Assembly: GCA_003640385.1 (NCBI GenBank)
Contig: RCAB01000243.1
Span: 29,982 to 93,981, forward strand
Origin: Setaria digitata
Taxonomy: Eukaryota; Nematoda; Chromadorea; Rhabditida; Setariidae
DNA: 64,000 nt
Direction: 5' to 3'
The position numbers and the translations under genes were made by a program. This document shows, in pieces, positions 1 through 12,490 of the stretch. Numbering within the stretch: the first letter of the stretch is position 1; each line of letters starts with the position of its first letter. The notes under the pieces were generated by a model that was not told the DNA's origin, searched no databases, and saw only the letters and a list, made by a program, of their open reading frames with translations.

Positions 1-1526
1 GTAAAGATGGAAAATGATAACGATTACATCAAAGATGATAATGAGGAAGAGATATAGGTATTATTGGTGATGATGCCAAATATAAGGGCAAATAAAGAGG
101 TCAAAGGGCTTCGTGGATGTTTCGAAAAAGGAGAAAAAAACTGGAGAGTGACCACTTCAGAAGTAGCTCTAAAATAAGCCAAAATGGAACTCAAAAGCAT
201 CGGAAGGCCTGAAGTACAACTTATCAAGTCGATTTATGTGTGTTGTGCCGACTTTGACGCTATTTTTTCTCTCATTTCCAGCTCGGAAGCTACCATCATC
301 TCTAAATAACATAACGAAAAGAAAGAACCTTCCTGTGTCTTCGTTAGTTAGTTGTTGGCACTAGTTGGCCTTTCACAACATCGATTTTGTCCAAGGCCTA
401 ATTTCATCTTATTTGCAAGAATGCCCATAACAACGTCGCTCTTACTCCTTTTATTTCTCCTCCGTCTTTTCGCTGTTAGTCGTCTTTTCTCCAAACTCCG
501 TTAAGCTATGGCCTGATCATTACTAGGTCAAAGTAGCCAAGTCTAAGCATCAACTGCAAATAGCAAAAGCACTTCCTGCTATGCATCTGGCGAAAGAAAA
601 TTGTTGTCCGGAAAAGATCACCCTCCTCTCTATACCACCGCCTTTTTCTCAACTTTCTATCATCGCATTACTCTAACAATTGCAAATATTAAGTAATATG
701 TCTACTTTCCGCAAAAAAGAGGTACGGATCTGATAGCAAGAACAGTCTCATATAGCTGGCTTTCCGGGAGTCTGATCCAGTCTGGACATATTGCCGGGAC
801 GTTAGCTGATCAGCTTTAAAGTGGATAATCTTTAGACAAAAAAAAAAAAACCGTCCAGAATTTTGATATGCTTGATTCTTCATTTCTCACATCCAGAAAA
901 TGACATTGCTATGATAAATTTTGGTATCAAGTTTTTAATTTTTAATTAAGAAAAAGAAAACTCCATCATGTAATTCTAACCAATAGGTTGATTAAATTTA
1001 ATAATCTGACAACTCATCGTTAGTATCGCTAAAGCGATTTTACAGAACAGTTAATGAAATTTTTTTTATTTTTTAAACTGAACAAAATCTTGGGATTGAA
1101 TAAGTGCGCTGCGCCAAGAGATGCAAAATTTCCTATGAGCCAGAAGACCTGCCAACTGAGAAATGGTAAATATGAGAATCCTGTGAATTTACAGGGATTT
1201 TATAAAAAAAAAAAAACAGCTTGCTGTAAAATATAATTAATAGAGAGAAAGATAATCTACATGTGAATAAACGATGATTGAATAAGGTAGGTTTTCCATT
1301 TTTTTCTCTTTCCTCTTACATTCTCTTACCGCTTCGTGAAATTAATTTGGCCCACATGTAAATAAAAAATGCATCAAGTCATTTCGAAACGAAAGAGAAT
1401 AGATCATGAATTAATAACCGCAAATTTATTGAAACATACTCGATTACGTAGTCTGCTATAGGATTTCCATGATGTTTCACAGAAAAAATTTTTTTTTTCT
1501 TTTAAAGGCAACGATTAAACTCTTTT

Positions 1527-1565
1527 ATTGAAAATATCGGTAAAACTTTTACCGATATTTTCAAT
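1527..1565. repeat. Perfect 19-bp inverted repeat
   Basis: Bases 1527-1545 are exactly the reverse complement of 1547-1565, with a single C at 1546 as spacer. The arms contain the run ATATCGGTAAAA. In single-stranded form this makes a perfect hairpin with almost no loop. It lies far from any recognised gene. Confidence 0.9.
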
Positions 1566-2912
1566 CTTTTTCCAATGTTCCATTAGTACATCATACGACT
1601 GTAATCTAAATTAAAATTAAGCCTAAAAATGTGGAAGAATTTAAGAGAAAGATTCAAAGTTGGTAGTTAACAGAAAATTGGTTTTTCATGGCCAAATAAT
1701 TATAGATAATTACTTTTGGATATCTGACACTTTCAGCCATTTTCCTCCTTCTGCCTCCCTCATCTTAATACCAACAAAAATCGATTTTCATAATCCCATT
1801 GATGGAATAATTCTTCCAATTTTTATGTAAACCTTATTGAAAAAGCCAAAATATTCCTCCTTTCTCCCCCTTCTTTCCCCTCCTAAGAAAAAAACAACAC
1901 TTTTTCTTGAAAATTAAAATTTTTGGAAGATTCTACGACACTCATTAAAGAAATTAATGGTAACTACGAGGAAATCAGTTGAGTTGGTATTCGAAAACGA
2001 TAACGGGAGAGCTCGTCAAGGACATGAAGCCAGTGTTATCATCAGATGACGACAGCAGCAATAATAACAAAATGTTGATAGTAACACTGAAGCAAGAAAT
2101 AAAACGGAGAAAATTGCAGAAACAAGAGAGGTAGGGGTAGAAAAGGGTCGATGGCCAAGATTGGTGAATGCTTACAAGGCAAGAATGCTATTTGGAAACG
2201 TGTAGAGGCACAACTCATGCAACAGTATTAATTCATCTTATTAGATAACATTTTCGGATTCCAATTATGATTTGAGGAAAAAACTTCTACAATTCTTTAC
2301 ATGTTAATTCATTTAACTTGAATCTGCCCTAACTACGCCACAGGTCATGGAGGCTGGTTGGGCCAGAGTAATAATGCATGGTTAAATCCAACTGTAATAA
2401 TTCTTTTTGATATTTCTACTAATCCGATCTTCATTTGATGAATGAAAAATGATACTAATAAAGTACTTGGAGGTGCTAACAAGTTAAGTAACATATTAAT
2501 GCTTGTAGAACATTTATAATGAGGAGTATTAACATGGTATTAATAAAGTGGTTGTTAAAGTCACGTAAAATTATATACAAGGATATTAAATCCGTACACT
2601 TAAACAAATTAATGAATTAGCAGCAGATGACCAACTTACCAAGAGTATCTCTAAAATAAAAAGTAAAAAGAAACAAATATAATCTTCAAGCGATTCAATG
2701 CGACCACTAAGTACGTAACAACGAATAAGGACAGAACAAGCCATCCAATTAACTTGAAACATTAGGAGACATCGAGAAATGCACTGTGCTATCGATAAAA
2801 CTGCCTGATAATAGTGAACTGCTGAGCTGAAACTTTAAATTACTTTTCGAGCCAGAAAAGCTATAGTACTAAAAACCCATGCCACGATCAAAGGTATCAT
2901 CATGATGATATA

Positions 2913-3250
2913 ATTCCTGACCTTTCTTTTTTCCATACGATACTTTTCCCCCAACGTTAAACCCACAAACTAGGATATTTTCAAATCAATTCTCAAAACG
3001 CAGATTCAAACTGAATGAAGGACATACATACAATTCTTTATTGTCGCATATTTCCAACTCAGAATAGAACCGGTTCTCGTCATTACAACGGTGAAAATTG
3101 TTCAATTCACCAGTGAAGTGGTTACACTGTATTCTATTCCAAACTACTCTTTTTAGAGAATTTAATTATGAGACTGACTAATCCAAAATAAATACTATCA
3201 GTCACGAATTTCCTGATCTTTCCTTTTTCCATACGATACTTTTCTCCCTA
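2913..3250 (+). repeat. Pair of imperfect direct repeats of about 40 bp
   Basis: Two segments, about 2913-2954 and about 3209-3249, share a pyrimidine-rich stretch followed by TTCCATACGATACTTTTC, with a few substitutions. Their starts are about 296 bp apart. Nothing recognisable lies between them. They may be remnants of an old tandem or dispersed repeat. Confidence 0.7.
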
Positions 3251-3676
3251 ACTGCTTGCGTATCTACTTTTGATCTCGTCCTATTCTTTAATACATGACA
3301 TTTCACGGATAGATCGAAAAAGAAGCTTATGGTGAGAACAAAACTTGGGTTTAATTCGTTCAGAAATGAAACCGGAAAAGAACAAAACTTCCCTCCATTT
3401 TAAAACATAAATACACCAAAACAATGTGAAAACAGGAAACAACTCAAATTCGCCACTTTCCACTCCTCCTGCAAAACTTTCTGTATGTGGACTTAGTTTT
3501 CAGAACTCCATTTAAGTAAAACTAAGTAAAGGAAGTTCGCTGAAACAAATTTTTTAACGTTTAATTAGATGTCTTGCTTTTCCATATAAAAATACTGTAA
3601 ATATGAAGCTGCCTTTCAGATCGTCGTCCAAAAACAGATTATTGCAAAAATAAACACAAGAACAGATTATTTAAAA

Positions 3677-6600
3677 TCACTCACATTCACTAATAGTTTC
3701 CAGATCCGCATAATTTTCCGTTTTCATATCATTTAAGCCAAGTTCATCGTTCTGTTCCTTGGTGCGATCATAGAAATCTTTCTTTAAACGATTATCGTCC
3801 ATTGGAGCATTCAAACTCTAGAATTTCGAACTGCTTATGGAGCTGTTACTACTTAATACTTTCCAGTTTCAGCATTCATAATATCATCATCGCAGCTTTA
3901 TTTCTAAGCAGAAGCCGCTTGCTTATTTGCTCACTTTTGGACTTTGCCGATTTTTCCTCCGTAATCGACGTATTAATGAATAACAACATCCCAAATCCCT
4001 TACCCTTAAATTCGTTAAGAAGCCAAAACAATCAGAAAAGAGAAGATTCAGAAAAAAAAAAGAAGAGAAGCTATAGTTTTCCAAATCTTACTTGAATGTA
4101 ACTGTTACCCGTTGGATCGTCTAAGACCAAATGAACTTTTTTCCGTAGCTGCAATATTTGCTCAAAATTATCCAAAAATTTCTTCATCTGTTCCTTTTCC
4201 GTTTCGCTCCTACTATCACCTACCAGAAACAAACCCCCCATTTCCTGAAAGAAAAAATGAGTGCAATGAAACAGGAAGATAAAAAGTATTTTATATTAAC
4301 AAACAAGGAAAGTACTACTCTTTTGAAAAGATTAGTTAAAATAGATTAACCTTAAGTTGATCCCTAGTAGACACAAGCAAGCCTTCAACAGTTGTAAATC
4401 TTCCTGATAAAGCACCACAACCCACTTCCAAATCGAGTTCAGGAATAGACATACTACATGTGTCTGATTTCAGTACATCCCGCGCAAGATCAGTCTCCTA
4501 CAATGAAGCTCCTGCACAAATAACCTTATAATCAGTAGGTTCTTTAATATCTACCGTCCAACAAATTTTTCAATTCTACTAGCACAACAGTCCAGTTTAT
4601 TATAATTCAACCGGCTGCTGAGTTAGAAATGGAGAACAGATCATCTTCCCGCCTCTACTCTTCTTGTTAAAAAAGAAAATTAAAATTAACTTCTTCTATC
4701 GAAACAGTTAATCTGCAACCATGACTTCGTATGGCACTACCACTTTTAACTTCATTCGATTTCCAACCACAAGTATCACAAACAGTACACATTAGAATAA
4801 CTGTTGTAAAATAAGGAATATCTGTAATTCAATCAATATTTGAAATAATATACTGTGCAAATAAACAGATGTAAGCGAAAAAATACAACTTAGAAATATA
4901 TGCCATTTGATAAACAGGTTTATAAGAATACCAGTAGGTTTCATACATGTCTGCGTTGAAGTACCACAGTTAGGACAATCAGTGGCAAACTTCAAAACCT
5001 CGTTCTTCGCATCGTCATATGATTGAAATGGAGTAGATTCTTCCTGAAAATTGACACTGGAAAGATTATTTCAAGGAAACATTGCACAATAAAAAATATA
5101 AACGAAAATTAATAAACAAATTACTTCGTCCACACCATCAGCCACAAATCCTAAAAGCTGTTTATCAGCGAGACCTCGATGAAAATGAGTTATGACACAC
5201 TGCGGATCTACATGGAATGGAGTGGGATTTTGAATAAAACTATTACCCGACGCATCTCTTATCCTCTGAAAGAATATAAAATTAATAAGCTTTATAGAGC
5301 TCGTTAATATAAAAAAGACAAAGTACTCTGCCTTCTCGGTACATTTTTAGCAGTTCATAAAATCATCAATTAAAGCTCTCATTCTGCTGCGAAAAAATGG
5401 AAAATAAAATTAACACACCAAAGTGAATTTTTCTTGCTGACTAATTAATCTTTCTATTCGTTTTATGAATTCATCAATTTTTTCAGCACTTTCAGGGTAG
5501 CACACACGCCTTTGATTTTGATCTTGACTGAGACCAGTAATCACGCGTTGTAAAATCCCTTCTACAGTTGTTACTTCTAGAAAAAAAAAAAAAAAAAAAA
5601 AAAAAGAAATATTTCACAATATTAAGGACTGCGGCTGAACACTACGAAAGAGATTCAGGTTGAAGGTAACCGTTATCAGTAAATCGATCGTTCTAAAATT
5701 TTGTTCCTCCTGCAGAGTTTTAAAAAACTTTGTGAAAAGATCGAACCTCCAGCTTGTGATTTGGAAGGAATAGTTAGCTCCAGTTCTTTGATTTCGACTT
5801 CGGCATATTCTGACTTTATTACCTGTCGGTTAAAATCCGCCGAATTTTTTACTTGCAGAACAATATCGATTCCGTGTTCCTAGATAATATTAATTAATAC
5901 ATATGAGCCATATTTAAAATTCTTATAACTTACAAACCTGTTGTACTTTGATTTTGACAAAATTAGCTAGATCAATCAATGTTTGCAGTCTGAATCCTAA
6001 TAAAAGGTCCTCAATGCCACCAGTCGTTCCACTCAACATATTTCCGTAACATCGATATTATAATAAAGTAAAATCTATTAACAGTAAGTTCAGCATTACT
6101 CAGCTTCCACCAAGAAATAAAGCTTACTTGTGCGGCTTCACCACTTTGCAGTTCGTTGTTACTGTAACCGCAATGATCACAACTAAACGACATTACGATT
6201 ACTTGTCGATAGAAAGGAATCTTTGTGCACAGGATTCGAGTGATACCCTGTAAATGAGCGCGTAAATTACCTCAAAGAAAATTTAATCAACTGGAACAAC
6301 AAATTATCTGTAAAGACTATATGCCCCTGAACTACATTCGTTATATCATTTAGAGATATTATATAGGAAACAGCAGTGATACAATATACTAGCCACGAAA
6401 CAGCTGAATTTTACTGCTCATTTAAGTTTAAAACAAGTTTCGTGGGATGAAATTCGTTCAACTGTAACGTAAAAGAAGAACTCATCCACCTAAAATAAAC
6501 TTCCTAAACAAAAGAAAAGTCTGCTTTTTTAAAAATGAGAGAGAAAAAAGTAGGCTGATTGTGTTATATACGAAACAAAAGAATCGCATAATTCGGATGA

Positions 6601-6744
6601 TAAGTATTAACTTCAATCACTAACATTCTGATGACAATTAACACATAAAGATTCCACTTCCATCGGTGCAGCATCTTCATTGTCAGCAGACAATTCACAG
6701 AATATCCTATCATTTGCACTCTCTATCCCACAATAGCTGCTCAT
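3677..6744 (-). CDS. ZPR1: ZPR1 zinc-finger protein
   Basis: ZPR1 is a conserved eukaryotic protein with two C4 zinc fingers that binds eEF1A and shuttles between cytoplasm and nucleus. Ten exons join in phase on the minus strand: 6744-6625, 6247-6128, 5879-5747, 5576-5419, 5265-5125, 5043-4932, 4821-4691, 4497-4351, 4244-4092, 3817-3677. They give 451 aa, close to the human 459. Finger 1 uses C34, C37, C63 and C66; finger 2 uses C247, C250, C276 and C279. Each finger is followed by its homology domain containing (T)TVEG(I/L)L and D(D)xxGNS motifs, and the C-terminus carries NDELGLNDMKTE. All introns are GT-AG. A T-rich acceptor 30 bp upstream of the ATG (first base 6774) is a likely SL trans-splice or UTR splice site. 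The 3' end of intron 3 is a run of 25 T on the coding strand. Confidence 0.97.
5581..5605. repeat. A25 homopolymer in a ZPR1 intron
   Basis: Twenty-five A on the plus strand read as T25 on the ZPR1 strand, directly before the CTAG acceptor of exon 4. It serves as an extreme polypyrimidine tract and is likely length-polymorphic. Confidence 0.95.
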
Positions 6745-9700
6745 ACCGTCAACGCTACTAATTCCCAGCTTTTTCTGAAATTTGATTGAATTTCTTTAAA
6801 GAATTGAAGAAATACAAAAACTACGTGAAAGCTAGGTCACATAAGCAGCTAATAGCCACGTAAGAGACGTAGATTGGTTCCGCTAATAAATCAAGTGAAA
6901 AGAGAGGTTACTACCAATCACCACACACACACACCTTACATTTCTGAAACGGATCACGGAATTAGCAAAATTTTAGAAACAGTTTGAAACGCGGTAACAT
7001 CCGAATCCTTAGGTGAACTATGAAACGGGATATCTCAAGCAAACTCCTTTATATTTTTTTCGCCTCCCAATTGTGGTGGGCAAGTTTTTGCTTTTGTTTG
7101 GAGAAAAATTGCTTTTGTCGATTTCAGCGCAGTTAAAACAGCGCTTGTCGTCTTCAGACAATCCAAAAACGTTGGTTTTGCTAGTTCCGTCCCAAAATTT
7201 ATTTTTAAAAAGTCACTGATTAAAAAAAAGTTCAGGAAAAAAAATTTCATAATACTGGGATTACTTTGCTAATGTGCAATTTTTCCTTTAACGCATATAG
7301 TAGAAGAATATCTTTTTTAAAATGAAGATGGCAATTCCACATTTTGCTAAAATTAAGTGAACATCATTTTTCTATATTATTATTATCGGTATTTAATTAA
7401 ATTCCCATATTCTGGTTTTAGCCATTTTAATATTTAAATGTCTCTAAATCATTGTGAAGGTTTCCATTAATAAGATTTAAATTTGAACTGATTTTTGCAG
7501 GACACTTCTACTGCTGTGGTTCAATTGCCTGAGCTTCATGCAGCTGTAAGCAGTTGAAAGATTTCAATTCGCAAGCTTAGTTTGTTGTCCCCGCTAAAGA
7601 TTATTTTCAACGAGCTTCACATAATTTGTTATGCAAAAAATAAATAAATTAAGTGTGGATGTAACTCAAAATATTCTGAATATAACACTTTTACACTTGT
7701 ATTTTTTGTCAGGCAAAAAATGCCTTACTAGTGTATATTCAGTCTACAGCAATATTTCTCCAGCACAAATTCTTCCTCTATTATTCTCAAGCTGCTCTTT
7801 ATTTGATCTTTGAGATCTAACTTTAAGCATTTATTAGCTACAAATTATCTTCAAATGTGGCATAAACAATTTAATAGTCATAAACAACAATTTCAATAAA
7901 TCCAATATCCCTTAAGACATATATATGCTAAATTTATATCAGAAATGCTAATGCGAAATGGGCAATATTTTAGTTTTATAAATGTCATTTCAATATTAAA
8001 TTACTTATCGCTCTTCAAATTGTCAATTGTGGTTGCCGATCAAATTGGCAAAACTGTGGTCCTAGAAATATAAAAATAACAAAAAAGCATGAAAAGAAAT
8101 AAGCCTAGAGCTGTAATGATGTTCTGTCTCTTGCAGTCTAGTTAATAGTCATTTTTTTGAATCCATCAACAATATAGAGTTCAAAACCCCCTGAAAATCT
8201 ATCTTTTAATGTCACTATAAACCAAAGTAGCTGACACTGTTTCTTTCAGTTATTAATGAATCAAAAAACTTCACTTTATTTTACTTTGCCCTTACTATCA
8301 CGACATATTAATAAGTTTTCAGCACAAAGATTTGTTTGCAGCATTTTTATGTATTAAAAAAAAAAAATGCAATAAAATGAGGAAGAAATGTGACTGCATA
8401 TATTCTAAGTATGAGAGACTAAAATTTAACAGAGGCGTTGTATTTCAGCTGTAAAGGTAACTAATAATTACTGGAAATTTTTTTGTTTAATGTAGCTTTC
8501 TAGTAATAAATTTTTATGAAATCTTGATTAATTTTTTTACTTTCAACCAGTTTAAGCAAAAAACGTTTACTTCAGATTTATAACTTGCTTCATTCTTTCT
8601 TCAACTTATGTAGCTTCTTCTGAATTTTCGGTGTTTCCTGATGGCCATAAATATGGTTGTAGCAAGAACTTCCGGTAACAGCTAACAATAGAAACAATTA
8701 AGCTGCGCTGTTTAATCCGTTCACTTTTTAAACATTACTCTCAAATATTTTCGAGACTACCAGAGTTTTTTTGGTTAATTTCTTAAAACACGTAAGCTGC
8801 CGCGCTGCAGAAGAGCTCTTTACTATTACTTTGCAGTTGATGCTTTAACGCTATTTGGACATTCATTAAATTTTTATTCTTACTGTGATAATAAAAAGAT
8901 TTGTTTGGTTAAATCAAGTTCAGGATAAATTACTTATATATTTATTTTATGAGAAAATTTAATGAAGAAAAGTCCAAATTAAACTACTAATATTTCATTT
9001 GATGAAAGTAATTATTTAAGCAGCTTCGTCCCTATGTCTTAAAACTTGATGGACTTGTCTTTTTCTCAGCTTTCACGTATCATAAGCTTAAAAAATAAAA
9101 TCAAAATTGGATGAACTTATAATGGTACGGATGTTTTCGTCAAAACTTTATCGGAAAAGTTTAATGTTAGCATAACTTTTTTTTTTTTTTTTTACAACCG
9201 CAGCACATTTTTCTAATCAAGAAGAATTTTCAGCTTAAGATCGAAATCCCTTTCTATATTAATTATATGAAATCGTCGAGCATTTTGCTGTCTACAAACT
9301 ATCTTAATTCTAAATGAACTAAAATACCACTTAACAGAATTACAAAAAACAATTTACTCATTATTACACACTTCAGGTTGTTATTTGCTTATTCGGAAAT
9401 GCAGAAAAGAGATAATTAGAAATGAATAACTGAAATAAAATTGGGGAAACCGTAGGAAGAGATGAATATCTTTAAAGGAAGGCTGTCTCTCTGTGGAGTT
9501 ATCTTATTTTCCAATACCCTGAAGTGTTTAATACTTGTAGATGTAAGTAATGCCTTTGTTTTTCACGCCTATACATATGAATTCTCATCAGTTTAATCGA
9601 ATTTAAAAAAATTTATTTTTATAATTTTAGGTTTTGCTGGACCTAACCAATTATTTGATGTTGTGGAAATTACGTACCTAAATTATCACACAACGATAAT

Positions 9701-10740
9701 CACCGTAAGATCCTTAATTAGCTACCGTTTATAATATGTAGTGTTAGCTGTTTATATCATTATATTTATTCCATACACAGCACTGAAACTACGATTTAGG
9801 ATTTTATCACTCAGTCATCAGGCCGTAATATCATTTCATTTTAATGGATATTTTCATTGGTTAACGCAGCACTGCTTAAAACAGTAGCAGCAAGTTATAG
9901 AATAGAAATATTTTATTTGGCCTTTATTTGATAGGTACCTGGAAGAGATTAAAATCCCTTGTAGATATCTTCTATTAAAATACTTAGTGCTTAAAGGCTT
10001 AGTACCAGTAGTGTGCTGTATTTATTTCAGTCAAATTCTTTAATCCACTTTTCATTCTTTATGCTTTTCATCGAGACTTAAGAAGCCCCACATATAAACG
10101 CCATTTATTAAGTGCACACGATATGCTTCATATTATTTTCATTATAATGATGAAAAATAAACGAAAAAAGTAAAATCACCTGGCATTGTGCTAATTCGAA
10201 GAGGACTACTTAGTTCAAATGAAGACTTTAGAAGCTAACCAAGCCTAGAAAACTTATTCCATGTGTGAAAATTTTTACAACTCTTTAACAAATTGAAACT
10301 TTTTATTCACTGAAATACTTTTTTGCTAGTAGTTAGAATAAAGAGTAAAATACTAATGATTCAAAAGTCATTATCAAAGTGAAAACAACTCGTACGATTT
10401 TCTGATAACACGGATGATCCTGATTTATATCATTTATTTGGCAATCTTTGATAGAATGCTTCATGCATGAAGTAGATTTAATTATAGAAATCTCATCTAC
10501 TAATATCATACAAATTAGCATGGCAATTAATTTTAGTTATTTTATAAAACTTAAGTTAAAAAGCCAATTTCCTTACAGATAGGTAGAAAGAGAGAGGGGA
10601 AAGGGAAGTCAAAATAGGTGAATGTTTAAATTTTCATGCTGAATTGTATTCATTTTTTTTCAATCTCAAAATTCATTGCGACGGATGAATGACTGCTAAG
10701 CAATAACGAATTATCCAATTATAAGAATTTTCTAACTTTT

Positions 10741-10777
10741 CATGTGATGGCTAAAAGGGTCATGTGATGGCTAAAAG
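10741..10777 (+). repeat. 17-bp tandem direct repeat, period 20
   Basis: CATGTGATGGCTAAAAG occurs at 10741-10757 and again at 10761-10777, separated by GGT. It is an exact recent small duplication in intergenic DNA. Confidence 0.95.
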
Positions 10778-12427
10778 TATTGCAGCTTTTAGCTTGACAA
10801 CCAACCGCAACTTCGCATTTGATCATTTTCCATTCTCGAGAAAGAGCAAAAGTTTCGCATTTCTTTTCTCTCCTACTTTTTTCTCCAAAAGATTACTTTT
10901 ATTGGAAAGACTGTCAATCGGAAATTTCTGCTAACGCAATTTATTCTTTTCATACTGCTTGTTTTTTTAAAGTTGCTCGTTATTTATGTACAAATATTTT
11001 GTCATTAAGAAAAAGACGGAAAAGAATGCGCAGTATTGGATGAAATGCTTTGCACAGGGCGAGTGAATTATATTTTTAGAAAAGCAATTATGTTTATGTT
11101 TTTTTATTTGTTTCTCATTTTGGACTTTCTTACCATTTGATTTATAGCTATTTAAAGAGTGCAAATGTGTTCTAAGTGATCGAAAACCATAGATTTTAGA
11201 TTAATGTATCAGATAGAGACATCTTAGATTTGCTACTTAATCCTATTTGTTTATACTTAATTATCTTCTTGTCAGTCTTGTGAGCTCATTGGATAAGGCG
11301 TTGAACTTCAACCAACCTAACTCATTCGAATCACTGATTACTTCTATGTTTGGCATAATATTTCAAATATCTTGCTGAAGAATATAATACATGTATCAAA
11401 ATGAAATTAATAGATTTATCGAAACTCTTAATATTAATTCTCAGATTCATTTCATATCTTCCAGAAAATTCTCTTCTTTAATATCACAATTCAGAAATTT
11501 TCTAAATTTAAAAATTGTGATATTGGAAGACTCCAGAGTCACAGACAAAGATGTTTGCTAAGAATCGCAACTACAATAAGATATTTGCAGGAAGTTTTGC
11601 CTCTAAATTAAGCATTTGACTTCATATTCATTAATTACATGCACAGCATGTGAAACAAAAACCAATGTTGGATTTCCTTATGGGACACATTTTACATGAT
11701 TTTTTATGTATGTAAATCTGATACTTACTTATACATTCCTTTTGTTTAAGCCAGCAACAAATGAAATCAAGTGAAAAGCAAGAAATTGTCATTACTGGGA
11801 CTAAGATGAAATCACTAAGAATAGACTTAATCGATCTCTTCTACAGAACATTCTTCAGTTTTGATAACTTTCAGCAGCAAATACAAATCTAATTGCTAGC
11901 TATGGTAACAAATACAAATACAATACAATTATTTTTCTAAATTTTGTGCAATTCACTCTTTTAGCAATCATTATGTTTGCATTTTGCCATTATTTTTCTT
12001 TCTTAGGAACAAAAATTGATAAAGGATTATTTAAACACAAAGAACTCCCAATGGAGCCTTTATGAAAGGCAACTCAGTAGGGAGCTGATCTTCATGAAAA
12101 ATTTAATATTCATTTAAAAATTCCATTTTAACTGAACAACGTTTAAACTGATTCGTTCATATGAAATACATTTAAATTAACTTTCGGTCTTGTAATCAAA
12201 TACCCGGAAATTTTTCGAATAAATAAGCTTATAAACTTTTAAATTCACTTTCTTAAGAAGGGAATTGATGCACAGAATCGAAATAAGTGCAGTTTGAAAT
12301 GAAAAAGCGTAAAAAAACATTAACTTCTTGCAAAATTTCAAACTGACAGCTTTTAAGATCAGCATTTTTTGTCTCTTAGAAATTTTCTGCGAAATTTTTT
12401 TTCGAAAACAACGAAATATCACATGGA

Positions 12428-12490
12428 TAAACAGCAGCAAAAATCTAGGCATNAGTCAATGAATTTAAACAGCAGCAAAAATCTAGGCAT
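12428..12490 (+). repeat. 25-bp direct repeats around a single N (assembly join)
   Basis: A perfect 25-bp sequence at 12428-12452 is repeated at 12466-12490, and the N at 12453 lies directly after the first copy. This is the pattern expected when two contig ends that overlap were placed side by side with a placeholder N instead of being merged. Confidence 0.85.

Larger units (their letters stand above)
1..3676. other. Gene-poor stretch left of ZPR1
   Basis: No protein family was recognised on either strand in this 3.7-kb AT-rich stretch. It holds one short open segment at 2024-2134 that could be an exon, a perfect palindrome at 1527-1565, and two related segments of about 40 bp at 2913 and 3209. 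The 3' untranslated region of the minus-strand ZPR1 gene should begin just left of 3677. The first bases contain a short acidic open frame ending in a stop near 57, too short to interpret. Confidence 0.6.

Noticed and set aside
5938..6010. Apparent extra ZPR1 exon with a GTTTGT donor encoding ...ANFVKIKVQQ
   Set aside because: Joining exon 2 (6128) directly to 5879 gives EAAQ-EHGID with perfect phase and the family length; the extra segment has no in-phase acceptor.
11479..11523. Inverted repeat AATATCACAATT / AATTGTGATATT
   Set aside because: A 12-bp AT-rich stem with a 21-bp spacer is expected occasionally by chance at this base composition.
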